Positions 20,215 to 30,614 of a stretch of 64,000 bases of DNA are shown one piece after another. A program made the translations under genes and the position numbers. The stretch is from Piezodorus guildinii. Lineage: Eukaryota; Arthropoda; Insecta; Hemiptera; Pentatomidae. Position 1 is the first letter of the stretch; every line of letters begins with the position of its first letter. The DNA lies in assembly GCA_023052935.1 (NCBI GenBank), contig CM041298.1, forward strand, positions 62,304,217 through 62,368,216, in the 5' to 3' direction. The notes under the pieces were generated by a model that worked only from the letters and a program-made list of their open reading frames with translations, ran no database searches and was not told the origin of the DNA.

Positions 20215-20785
20215 TAATATTATTTTTTAAAATGTATTTATAGTAATTTACAACTGTATTTAAGAACACAATAAGTAAATATGAGGTATGAAAAAAAAAT
20301 CATGAAAATGTATTTGGAAAGGACTACCCAGTGGTAGCACTTCACTAGCTATTTTAAGGCAGTCCCGAGGCCAACTTCTTTTCAGTCCCCTTGGAGGGTT
20401 ATTTGGGATATCTAAGGATAATAAATTAAGGACAAGTGGTTTTGTGTAGGCAGGAAGTTTAGAATAAAAAGAGAAGTATCTACACGGTCAAGTCTGCAAC
20501 AAATGGGATTTTTAGGTCATTATGGTAGAGTTAATTTGTGAAAATAAGGAGCATTCAGGATTTTGCGAAGGATTTTAGATTGTAAGGTTTGGATGCGGGA
20601 GGAATTAGATGGTTTAGTAGAGCCCCAAAGCTCGATTCCATATGTCCAAATAGGTCAGATAACAGTTATGTAAATGAGTCTTTTGTAATATACTGAAAGT
20701 TTTGAACGTATGTCTAGTAAGTAGTAGTAATCGGTATCTTCAAGCAGTTTCTTGTCGTTTCAGTCTTGTGTAAGGGTTCTATATT
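20215..20785 (-). pseudogene. Jockey-type LINE A', 5'-truncated
   Basis: Close to the copies at 49450, 57461 and 62275: minus strand gives RQETA...RYRLL near 20750, IWTYGIELWGSTKPSNSS near 20630, and the PLVL..FIILRYPK end near 20430. 3' UTR carries CTACCCAGTGGTAGCACTTC (read on plus). Stops and frameshifts present. Confidence 0.8.
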
Positions 20786-20867
20786 TTTTTAATTTTCATT
20801 ATCAGTTTTTGAAAAAAAAAATATATTGATTAAATAGAATACACATTTAAATTATTTTGACGATAAT

Positions 20868-21185
20868 ATTTTTACTTTAACTTACCTTTAAATGAATTAT
20901 GTAGTAAGGGAAAGTATTTTGAACGTGAAAATTTTCGGATTCCAGTTTTTAACGGAAATGCGTGGTTCAGATCGTTCAAGTACCCCAAAAGGTTTCTGTG
21001 AGTGTGTGTGCGTGATCAGTCCAGCAGAAAAACGAAAAAATGTACGATAACGAAATTTCGAGATGTTGTAGCAACTTTTTCACTAAAATCGGCTGATAGC
21101 GGCTAAAAGTGCTACTTTATAAAATGCATTTTGCACATTTTTACGATTTTCTCAAAAACGGCTTAGTTACTCAATAAATAAAATA
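20868..21185 (+). repeat. Repeat K, partial copy 7 (start half)
   Basis: Starts TTTTTACTTTAACTTACC with the GTAAGGGAAAGT partner arm at 20911, then K to AAACGGCTTAGTTAC where it stops. Confidence 0.75.
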
Positions 21186-21783
21186 TATTTTATGACTTTA
21201 TTTAAAAATTCTTACATTTTTATTAAAGTGCGTACCAGAGTTTTTAAACTTGTTTATACTTCATCCAAGAGATGAAATTTATTAGGATTGCTTTTAATTC
21301 TCTTATAGATTATATTTTTCAATGGAACTAAAAATTTTAATTTTTTTTTTCCCCAGACATGATGATCACTAAGTGAAGTGTATAATTAAATGAGGCTGGG
21401 TTACTCGACAGATGAAGCGACCCAGGTGTGGTTAGTTATTAACCTTCTCGGCTCCTCCTTTTTATCCTGAAAGGGGGGAAATTTTATGGTGGTAGGATGG
21501 CCTACTCAAAGAGGCGACCTCCTCAAAAGGCCATTCATATAGCTCCCCGCAGAGGCCCTTTCGGACCTAGCCGGGCGGAACTACACTCCACCATTAGCAT
21601 CTTCTTTCCCGTCCGCAACACTTTTAACCGACGCTAGTGACAGCTGACATGGAACTAATGTATTCATATGCTTTTGACTTAGCTTTTTAACGTTTGCTGA
21701 TAGAAACATATATGTACATATTCACTAAATTGATGATGAAATAAGTTTTTCATTCATTATTCCATTATTTTTAATACATAGAA
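21186..21783. other. No gene recognised
   Basis: 21385-21640 is GC-richer (TGGCCTACTCAAAGAGGCGA, GCAGAGGCCCTTTCGGACC). It looks like part of an unplaced mobile element, but no protein or tRNA motif supports a call. Confidence 0.35.
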
Positions 21784-22030
21784 AACAAATTAACTGAGGT
21801 TCACATGCGGTGTAGAGGCATAAACAGTCTTCTATTCCCGGGTGACGGGAGCAATCCTTGTAGGTGGCCAAAAGATATTTTTAAGGTGGCTACAAATTAA
21901 TTAGTCATACCTTCATTCTAAGGGGGCGTATAAAGGTGGCCCTAAGCCTGTGCGAGGTCAAATACTGATTTAAGGACCCTTTCTAATTTAATGTTATTGG
22001 CAAAGCTTAGAACTCCCACCACAGAATCGT
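21784..22030 (+). mobile_element. SINE1, degenerate copy
   Basis: GTGTAGAGGCATAAACAGTC corresponds to the A-box part, followed by GGTGGCC, CATTCTAAGGGGGCGT, AAGGTGGCCCTAAGCCTGTG, GCGAGGTC and CAGAATCGTCTGATTG, the SINE1 body order. Confidence 0.65.
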
Positions 22031-22034
22031 CTGA

Positions 22035-22140
22035 TTGATTGGTTTTTTTGTTGTATTCTATTGGCACAAAACATCTGGGTCATCAGTGCCAGACACTCAT
22101 TTTAGGATATCAATTTTAGGTTAAACAATTTACAATGATT
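22035..22140 (-). mobile_element. LINE 3'-tip fragment
   Basis: Reverse of the 16653-16825 tip: GTGTCTGGCACTGATGACCC then TTTTGTGCCAATAGAATACA read on the minus strand. Confidence 0.65.
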
Positions 22141-22199
22141 TTAGTTAAAGCAAATAATTATAAGTATAATTATTGCCTCCAAATCTAGCCATGTGAGAT

Positions 22200-22860
22200 T
22201 TTCTCTAAGGAAAGGTACTTGTCCAGCAGTGAAAATCGACAACAATGCAGATACCTTAAAAAACCTACGTACGATACCTCGGACTATGTCTGGATAAAAA
22301 TCATGGAAGATACATACGAAATTAAAGCGACATTAACTAACAAGACGTTACAAACAACTTTCACATATATTGGATTACAGATCACTACTAAATTTACGAG
22401 ACAAGCGACTTCAATACACGACTCTACTGAGACCAATATGGACATACGGAGCAGAACTTTGGGTTTCTGCAAAACACGTACACACAAACAAAATACAAAC
22501 AACGCAGTAAAAAATTTACGAAAAATTGTTCACGCACCATAGTGTGTTTCGAATCACACGATAAACAATATCACAAACATTCCAACAGTAAATTCTTACA
22601 TTCACGAAAAATATAACACGTTTCATTCTTTGGCATATCACCATCCAAATCAACTCGTTTCTTACATTTCTTCCTCCCTGTTCTCAGGGCAGATCCAAAG
22701 AAGACTTAAAAGACGGTGGCCGAAAGATCTTTTAAACTGAAAATTCAGGACGCTGATCAAGAGGAAAATAATAATACCCCTCATTTGCTGGATGCGTAGC
22801 AACGCAGTTCCGAAAAAAAACAATAATAATAAAAAAAATATAAGTATAATCAATAATAAA
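22200..22860 (+). pseudogene. LINE C (Jockey-type) RT C-terminus and 3' UTR
   Basis: Shifting plus-strand frames give YLGLCLDKNHGRYIRN (about 22272-22340), LLRPIWTYGAELWVSAKH (about 22420-22475), HTNKIQTTQ (about 22480) and QIQRRLKRRWPKDLLN with a stop near 22738. This is the conserved C-terminus of Jockey-type ORF2. The 3' UTR (GGACGCTGATCAAGAGG, ending AAAAAACAATAATAATAAAA) matches the reverse of 59785-59880, so both are one family. Frameshifted and inactive. Confidence 0.8.
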
Positions 22861-22999
22861 AAAAAATCTTATAGCATTAGCGAAACATAAATATATACCA
22901 GGTAAATTTAAAACAAAAATCAAATGTTGTCAAATCTGCATGTAAAAGTACATTTCAGTAAGAAGGCTCATAAATTAGGCAATTATATTTACATTGTTA

Positions 23000-23490
23000 C
23001 CCAACGCAACCGCGACATTTTGTGGTATAATAAACACTTCCCCCCCTCTTTGGCTCAATTGTCTTGTGTAGAAGAACCCTTCTTCGAAAATGTGAGTAAT
23101 TGTCAGGACTCCCCCACAGTACTGGCAATTCTTTTGATATTAAGTGCCCATGCGTTAGCCTTGTATGTCCGATTCTCAGACGGATCAGGACCACCTCCTC
23201 TCTGCGGTTGATGCGACTTGAGGTTTTCCTAGACATTACCTCTTTCTTAGTGGCTTTCAGCTTGTTTGGACAGCTGTTCTTCCATGCTTCATCCCAGTTT
23301 TTAAAAACACTTCTCTGTCACACAGCTCTGATTGTGTGAGCAATGCCCTACCACGGATAAGAAGAGAAAGAGCCTCTTTGGCAGCCTTATCTGCCATTTC
23401 ATTTCCTATTTTCTCCATGTGACACCGGCAGCGTCTGGCATTAGCCACAGTAGAATAAATTGACGTTAAATGAATAAGCAATGATTAGTT
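23000..23490 (-). pseudogene. RNase H-bearing LINE, RNase H to C-terminus
   Basis: On the minus strand 23420-23370 encodes KIGNEMADKAAKEALSL, the last RNase H motif. After about 120 bp of degraded frame, EEVVLIRLRIGHTRLTHGHL (about 23200-23140) and CQYCGGVLTITHIFEEG (frameshifted, about 23130-23075) follow. At least two frameshifts. Confidence 0.85.
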
Positions 23491-23820
23491 ATTTGACGAA
23501 CAAGATGATTAGTTTTTTGTTTTTTTTTACCACACCATCTTTCCATTTTTTATGAATATGTGTTTAGGTATTTATGTAATTATGAATAGTGTCTCTAAAC
23601 ATTAAATACGTTTAATAGTTTACTTTGTACCCCTCCCCCCTTTAGTGCTTTAATTAGTATCATTGCTGTTCAAATACACTGAATTCCATTTCAGTTTTTT
23701 CGCAGTAGAGTTCAAATTTCATCTATCAGGAACAATTTTATGATAGATAGCATCTTCAAAACAAGTAGTGGCTTGCATTAAAGCCTTCTTATGTCCAAGG
23801 TAGCGGTTGCTAACCTGGCA
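23491..23820. other. No gene recognised
   Basis: AT-rich with a C run near 23630; nothing identifiable. Confidence 0.35.
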
Positions 23821-23824
23821 GTTG

Positions 23825-23940
23825 CTAGCTTGTTAAAGATCACTATCCTAATTAAACATGAATAGGCAAAATTTTGGACATTGCAGCATCGTCCAATGAG
23901 CGACAGCATCATAAAGTGATGTTAAAAAAATTGACAAACA
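23825..23940 (+). mobile_element. SINE1 3'-half fragment
   Basis: AAAGATCACTATCCTAATTA, TGAATAGGCAAAATTTTGGA, GCAGCATCGTCCAATGAGCG and AAAGTGATGTTAAAA match the SINE1 3' half. Confidence 0.75.
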
Positions 23941-23958
23941 CCTTTAAAATTCCGGAGT

Positions 23959-24351
23959 CAATTGAGACGTTGATTTCCAAAAGGTACTATATCCATTCTA
24001 GGAAATTTTACAGGAAGCGCGAAAATCTCTCATTACTATATTATTAAACTAGCTAATTTGGGCCTTTTTGCCTTAAAATTTAGAATTATTTTTTTACTAT
24101 AATAATAACATCATATTAAAGTTATGAAATGGATATTTTTAGAATGATTTGGAACGAAAATAAATGCGTAATTAGTACTTTTAGAAAATGACCGCATTTC
24201 TAAATCACGTTTTTTAAGGACTTGAGAATTCATTAGACAACATCAAATAGAATATTTAGATAGCACTAAATGATAGGAATACAAATATGTAAAAAAATCA
24301 ATTTCGTAAAAAATGTCCTTTAGTACCTTTTGGAAATCAACGTCTCAATTG
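23959..24351. mobile_element. Non-autonomous DNA transposon (MITE-like), perfect 31-bp TIRs
   Basis: The 31 bp at 23959-23989 (CAATTGAGACGTTGATTTCC...) are the exact reverse complement of 24321-24351. The 393-bp element is AT-rich inside and has no open frame of note. Ends start with the palindrome CAATTG, so the duplicated target could be AATT with the TIR starting GAGACG; no longer flanking duplication is visible. It lies between two SINE1 pieces. Superfamily cannot be assigned. Confidence 0.85.
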
Positions 24352-24354
24352 TGG

Positions 24355-24548
24355 TGTAGTAGCTAGCTAGCATAATAGTCTTCTATGCCCAAAGTCACGG
24401 GTTCAAACTTGGTCGGTGGCCATAGGATTTATTATTGGGAGTAAAAATTTCCTAGTTATGCCTTCCATCGAAGGGGACTAAAAAGATGGTTCTGGGCCAG
24501 TTACTCTTTAAAGATCCCGATCTAATTATGACATAAGTCTTTCCCATC
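24355..24548 (+). mobile_element. SINE1 5'-half fragment
   Basis: TGTAGTAGCTAGCTAGCATA (A-box part) and AAAGTCACGGGTTCAAACTTGG (B box) then CCATCGAAGGGGACTAAAAA and GTTACTC, ending near GATCTAATTATG. Confidence 0.7.
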
Positions 24549-24581
24549 TGACGTCAAGTCCACCGAATACAAGCCAGCCAT

Positions 24582-24876
24582 CGGGATCACTTGTAGCTGG
24601 GTGGCTAGCGTAACAGCCTCCCATGCTAAAGGTTACGGGTTCAAACCCGCAGGTGGTCCTAGGATTTTTTAATGGGAGTAAAAAATCCTTAGTTACGCCG
24701 TCCTTCGGAGGGGATGTTAAAAGGTGGTCCCGAGCCTGTGCGATGTCAGGTACTCGTTAAAGATCCCTATCCTAATAAAACCTGGATAGGCAAAATTTAG
24801 GACTACCACTGTAGCATCGTCCGATTAGCCATAGTAGCATAAAGTGACGTTAAATAAATAAACAAATAAACAAACA
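24582..24876 (+). mobile_element. SINE1, full-length copy
   Basis: Head: TGTAGCTGGGTGGCTAGCGT (A box), GGTTACGGGTTCAAACCCGC (B box). Body: CCTTCGGAGGGGATGTTAAA, CCTGTGCGATGTCAGGTACT, GTAGCATCGTCCGATTAGCC. Tail: AATAAATAAACAAATAAACA. Perfect 13-bp target-site duplication ACAAGCCAGCCAT at 24569-24581 and 24877-24889. Best reference copy of this family in the window (295 bp). Transcription would use the internal RNA polymerase III promoter; mobilisation would need a LINE. Confidence 0.9.
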
Positions 24877-24884
24877 ACAAGCCA

Positions 24885-25215
24885 GCCATAGTCAAAGTAG
24901 GGGAGGTGAGGGAAGAAACCAGAAATCGACGATTTCAAAGGGCAATAAATCACGTAATCTTCAAAATATTTTAAGATAAGCCACATAATTGTGGATGATA
25001 TGGGACATATGGTAATTTCTTGAATGATTTTGGCCGAATATAAGACCAAGATTCCTTACGGTTCTATAGAGATGAATAGTTAGTCCAATAGGGTATAGTG
25101 CGATGTAATAAGAAAGGGAATTAAGGAGATTCCAAAGATCTGCAGTCTTTGATTATGGCTTTATTTTTATCGACTTTCAATCTTACACCATTCTTTAATA
25201 ATATGGGTATGCCTT
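24885..25215 (-). pseudogene. CR1/Jockey-type LINE RT fragment
   Basis: One minus-strand frame reads LTIHLYRTVRNLGLIFGQNH (about 25070-25025), then MSHIIHNYVAYLKIF, a stop, RLRDLLPFEIVDFW and another stop. Upstream NGVRLKVDKNKAIIKDCRSL is in a shifted frame. NLG...F is the conserved block after the YADD motif in CR1-like RTs. Confidence 0.7.
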
Positions 25216-25770
25216 TAATAAACGGTATAGTAATAACTGTTTACGACTATTGAGCCGCAAACAGTTGTCTGACGGGCCTCACATACTCAGAATGATACTA
25301 TGATAGAATCCCGATTAACTGATACGCATCAAAAATTCCGTTGGGATATTTGCAGTGATGAAGTGAAGAAAACTTTAAATTCCTGATCACTTTTAGAATC
25401 ATTATCAATATTTATAATCAAGAGTAATTTAATTTTTGCCCTTAAAGTATTTTCAACAACTAAATATTTTTATATAAATGACTCTAAAACAAAAAATAAA
25501 GTAGGTCAAATCTTGTGGCTCTGGGAAGAAAAAGGAGGAAAACATATTGAAAAACAATTCTGGAAAGTTCCAGGAACAAGTTTCTAATTTGCTGGAAGCC
25601 AGCTTCAGGTGAAGTTACACGGATTTGTTGGATCTTTTCTCTTTTAGCTCCCACAAGCCGGCCGTGAGAACTTAATACTGTAAGTCTCCTGGAAGGCCTT
25701 CAGATTTCTGTTGTAAAAGCAAAATTTTGCGGAATGGTTCGGTATATTCTATGTATGTATGTATTTTTAT
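25216..25770. other. No gene recognised
   Basis: Unique-looking; 25510-25740 is somewhat GC-richer without a supported frame. Confidence 0.3.
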
Positions 25771-25804
25771 TTGATAGAATTAAAAGATATTTAAGATTTT
25801 GTAT

Positions 25805-25827
25805 TAATAAATAAATTAAATAAATAA

Positions 25828-25886
<59 letters not shown>
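25805..25886. repeat. (TAAA)n and (TA)n microsatellite
   Basis: AATAAATAAATTAAATAAAT passes into about 55 bp of TA repeats; a short (TATG)n lies at 25752-25766. Confidence 0.9.
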
Positions 25887-25889
25887 CCA

Positions 25890-26589
25890 CCGATGTATTT
25901 TTATTATTTGTCATTAAAAATAATAAAAATGAAACTATTAAAATTCAGGTCATAAGGCCTTCAATGCGTATATAGCAGAATTGTAACATAAAATTTGTAT
26001 AATATTTCATGATGAGTCAATCCATTAAACCTCGTCCAGACCATGCGGCTCAATATTTTCGATTTTCGAAATATTTTAATGAGTTATTCTATATCCTTTC
26101 TTAAATTGGAAACTGTGGAAAAAAATTCTGACAGATAATTTTAATTTAGCAGCCATTTTAAGTGAGTTTGGCTGAAAACATGTGTTGGGAAAACCTTAAG
26201 CAAAAAGTGCAGTTATGGACAATATAATGTTTATATTTTAACGTCTATTCATTATTATATTTGATCGTGGGTAGAAATTTGAAACATAAATTGATAAAAA
26301 CATCTAAAATGGGTCAGTCTAATTATTTTTTATGTTAATCTATTGCTATTTTATTCAGTTTATTATTATTTTATATTTCAAATGACCTTATTATAAATAG
26401 ATTTTAAAAGGTTTATTCAGTTTCCATTAGAATTCCATTTAGTTTAGAAAGGAACATCTGTTTTAATGAAATAACATAAAAGTAGAAATAATTAATCCCA
26501 ATAGTAGTTAATGGACTTATAACAACTTTCTAATAATTTTAAAAACTTAATGTTTGGAATGAAATATGTTTTCTAAAACTGTATGGAAG
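25890..26589. other. AT-rich flank of the T array
   Basis: No gene. From about 26440 blocks such as CATCTGTTTTAATGAAATAA and GACTTATAACAAC begin to resemble T monomers. Confidence 0.4.
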
Positions 26590-27140
26590 AATGTAACCTG
26601 TACGATACTGTACACACTGTATGGTGGCAAGACTGACCTCATCACAACATTACAAATAACATATGGTCATAAGTACATGCAGTTATGATAACTTTTTAAT
26701 AACTCGAAAGATTTATTTTATGGTATGTTAAATTTTTTTAAATTTTGTTTATTACAACAGTATACGTCTATATTAATAAAAATTCAGAAATGTTTTTTAC
26801 AACAACTTTATATTAACTCGAACGATTTTTTTTTATTTCATATTAAATTTTCTAAAATTGTGCCCTTTCCAACGGTATGTTATTCTTCTATATATTACTT
26901 ATATTTCAGAAATAATTTTGCCACGACTTGGTCAAATAAAATTTTACTGTCCTTTAATTCAAAGAAAAGCTAAATTGTATTTTATTTTACTTTTGAACCT
27001 TCAGAAAGCCCTTTACATTAAAAAATAACAATTTTTTCTATTTTATTCGGTTTATTATATTTATATTTCAAAAGTCATTTTATGTTTCGATGGAATCGTA
27101 TTTAATCTAATGCGAATCATCTGTTTTCATGAAATAATAT

Positions 27141-27686
27141 GTTCCTTGTTTTTTTATCATTTTATTGGTATTTACAACTGTATTAACAAAAAAAAAAAAA
27201 AAATACATCAAGTAAATGTGATGTGTTATATATTACAATGACATGATATACATGTAGAGAAGCTTCCCATTGGAAGCACTCTAAAAATAAACTAGAAGCT
27301 CCCGGGGTCATTTCCTTTTCAGGCGTCTCGGAGGATTATCCGGAATTGAAGAGGAAGAAAGGATTGAAACCAGTGGGTTAGAGTGAGAATAGAGTTTGTC
27401 ATGAATGGATTGATACCTGGTCCGGGCCATACCAGTAACAAAGGGAATTTTAAGCTCTTAATGGATACTTTATTCGTGACAAAGTAAGGAGCGTTGAGGA
27501 TTTTAGAAGGATTTTGGATTGTAAGGATTGGATGCGGGAAGAATTTGATGGTTTAGTAGAGCCCCAAAGCTCTTCTCCGTAAGTCCAGATTGGTCTCATA
27601 ATAGTCATGTAGATGAGCCTTTTGTAGTTAAGAGGAAGATTTGACCATTTTTCGAGTAAGTGTTGAAGTAGCCTAAAGCGGCGAGC
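27141..27686 (-). pseudogene. Jockey-type LINE A inserted in T array
   Basis: 3' end at the T-rich start; 3' UTR with CAAGTAAATGTG, then minus-strand coding end NPLVSI..SSS.S and RIQSLQSKIL (about 27515), TYGEELWGSTKPSN (about 27570). Truncated at 27686. Perfect 10-bp target-site duplication GAAATAATAT at 27131-27140 and 27687-27696. Confidence 0.85.
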
Positions 27687-28984
27687 GAAATAATATTAAA
27701 TTTGAAATAATTGAGTTTATTTTATAACAACTGACCATTTATGTCTACAATTTAGATACAATTCGGTACGTAATATTGTTTCTAAAATCTTGCTTAATGA
27801 TTAGAAGAGTACAACTTGCACGATCCTGTAGGACGGTGGCCAAATTTAACTATTATAACCTCCCTCTTTTGAAATAATGACAAATGACTTAAAAAATAAC
27901 GATTGTTTATATTTTATTCCATTTATTGCTATTTTATATTTTAAATGGACTATTTAAATTACATTTTAAAAGTTAATTTATGTTTCGATAGATTCCCATT
28001 TAGTTTACAGCAAAACTATCTGTTTTCATAATATAATATTAAATTTGAAATAATTAAGTCCACAAATTTATAACAACTAACCATTTATGTTAAAAACTTA
28101 GCGGTACGTAATATTGTTTCTGAAATCATGCTTACTGATTGGAAGAATATAACTTGCCCGGACCTGTACGAAGGAGGCCGAATTGAACTATTATAACCTC
28201 CCTCTTTTCAAATAACACATGTTCATAAGTTTATGAGCTCATAACAACTTTATATTAACTTGTATGATTTATTTTTATTGCATATTAACTTATCAAAAAT
28301 CTTATGCTATCCAATAGTATATTATACGTCTATATTACTACTATAATTCAGAATTAATTTTTTGACGACTTGGTTACAGATAATTTATTTATTTATTAAT
28401 CTAATGGATGCAATTCTGTACGTAATATTGTTTCTAAAATCTTGCTTACAGATTGGAAGAATACGACTTGCACGATCCTGTACGTCGGTGGCCAAATTTA
28501 ACTATTATAACCTCCCTCTTTTGAAATAACATATGTTCATAACTTCATGAGCTTATAACAACTTTATATTAACATGTACGATTTTTTCTATTGCATATTA
28601 ACTTTTCTAAATTCTTGCGCTTTCCAGCAGTATATTATACATCTTTATTACTATTTATAATTCAGAATTAATTTTTTGACGACTTGGTTACAGAAACTGT
28701 ATTTATTCATTATCTAATAGATATAATGCGGTACGTAATATTGTTTCTAAAATCTTAATTTATATTTTAAATGAGCAATTTAAATTACATTTTAAAATTT
28801 AATTTATGTTTTAATGGAATCCCATTTTGTTTGCAGTGAAACATCTGTTTTCATGAAATAATATTAAATTTGAAATAATTAGGTCTATAAATTTAAAACA
28901 AATAACCATTTATCGTAACAACTTAGCTACAAATCAGTACGTAATATTATTTCTGAAATCATGTTTATTGATTGGAAGAATATA

Positions 28985-30614
28985 TAGTGAATGTCAAAAG
29001 TATTCAGAATTCGTATTTCTTTTCATTTAATAAGTATATTTCACTTCTATGAATTTATATAATTCTTTTTTACTTATAAATCTTTAAAAGAGGCCCCCAT
29101 AAAGGAAAATCGCTGAGGAGATAACCGAAAAGTTTATTGTTTTTAAAAATATCCGATTATACTGTAAAATTACAAGATCTTTCAGTGTCAAAAGTATTCG
29201 GAAATCGTAATATCCTGTTGTTTAATGGTTTCAAATTTTAATATTCTCACTAATCTTCGACATAATTTTATGTTTTAAATAATTTTCCTCTATCATGCAA
29301 TATATACCCAACCATTGAAAGTTTTTTTTTTTTTTTAAATAAGGCTCTAAAATAAAAACGCAACGATCGTACAACGCCCTCGAATAATTTTTAACACGTT
29401 CACACGTTTAAACTGAAGAGAAATAGTTAAAATGTTGAAAAAATTGATGAGAATATATGGATGGCTATGTACAGTGTAGATAATATAATAATAAAATATA
29501 AAAGCAAAAAGTTGAACGTCCGAAAAATATTAAATGTTAAAACTGAAAGACTGGTTATACATCTAATAAGAAAACAGTACCTTAGATGAGTAAACCATAG
29601 CTTAGTTCTGAATTTTTAAGAACTTCTGGATGCACAATAAATGTTTCAATTGTTCTCCGCGTTCTGAAAAATCTAACGAAAAGAAAAACATGTAGAAGAA
29701 GTCCGGAAAAGATCTTTCAGCAGGCAAGGCAGTACGATGATAGGCTGAATGTTAGTAAGTTAGATTGAAAGAGAAGGTTGATAAATTAAAATGTTTGCAG
29801 ATGACTCCCATTCTAAAATACATGGTTCTTATGAAAAAATTGTGGTTTGAAGGAAACCAAATAACGAATTTAGTATGCCATAGTAAAACCCCTTGAGCGG
29901 TCAGTGATAGTTAGGTATATTTTTCTTTGAAAAAGTTTAATAGTATTGGATTCATGGACAGGATTATTTATAGGTATATGTATTTTATAAGTATGAAAAA
30001 CCAGAATTAAAAGTAGAAGAATATAAATTAAATTCTTAACATATGCGCGACCATGACTCTGGGCACATATACGTTATCTATTCTGATTTAGTTCCTGCAA
30101 AATTACTAAAAAGTTTTCGAAATCTCTCTTCGATTATTTCTTTCAAATTTAATTAAGTATTTATGGGCCCTACCAAAAAGGAAAATCAAGAAATACTATA
30201 TTGAAAATGAAAATGCCTCAAGAAACAACAAGTGCTTGAGTGGAATATTATTTCACACCAAACAATCAATTAATTACTAATATAAGTTCCCAGTAATCTA
30301 AAATGTATAATTATACAAAAAGTTTTACCAACTTGATGTTTATTTATAAGCACTACATTAATACAATTAGAATAACACGTAATTCCGAATACTTTTGACA
30401 CCATTGACATACACTATTTTTAATATTTTCGTAAATGAACGTTCAAAAAGTTAAAAATAAAATTATTTTTGTCGTACTTTTTGGTTTGAGCTATTGTCTA
30501 CATTCCTTCTAACATTATAAAGTGGATAAGAACTCTTTAAAAACGTATAAAAAAAGTTAAAAGGAAGCAAATTACGGACTGATAGTGGATTCTGAATACT
30601 TTTGACACTCACTG
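28985..30614 (+). mobile_element. Tc1-type transposon with IR/DR ends, decayed
   Basis: Ends TAGTGAATGTCAAAAGTATT (28985) and AATACTTTTGACACTCACTG (ending 30614) are inverted repeats. A second pair sits about 200 bp inward: CAGTGTCAAAAGTATTCGGA at 29183-29202 and TCCGAATACTTTTGACACC at 30384-30402. This double-ended layout is the IR/DR type known from Sleeping Beauty and Minos. TA duplicates flank it (28983-28984, 30615-30616), splitting an otherwise continuous T monomer (GAATATAACTTGC). The plus strand keeps traces of transposase: RKILNVKTERLVIHLIRKQY (29521), WFEGNQITNL (29842), FMDRIIYRYMY (about 29950) and WNIISHQTIN (about 30241), with many stops. Inactive. Confidence 0.85.

Noticed and set aside
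24590..24660. tRNA gene
   Set aside because: A and B boxes are present, but the acceptor stem does not close, and the same head recurs on long SINE bodies with target duplications.
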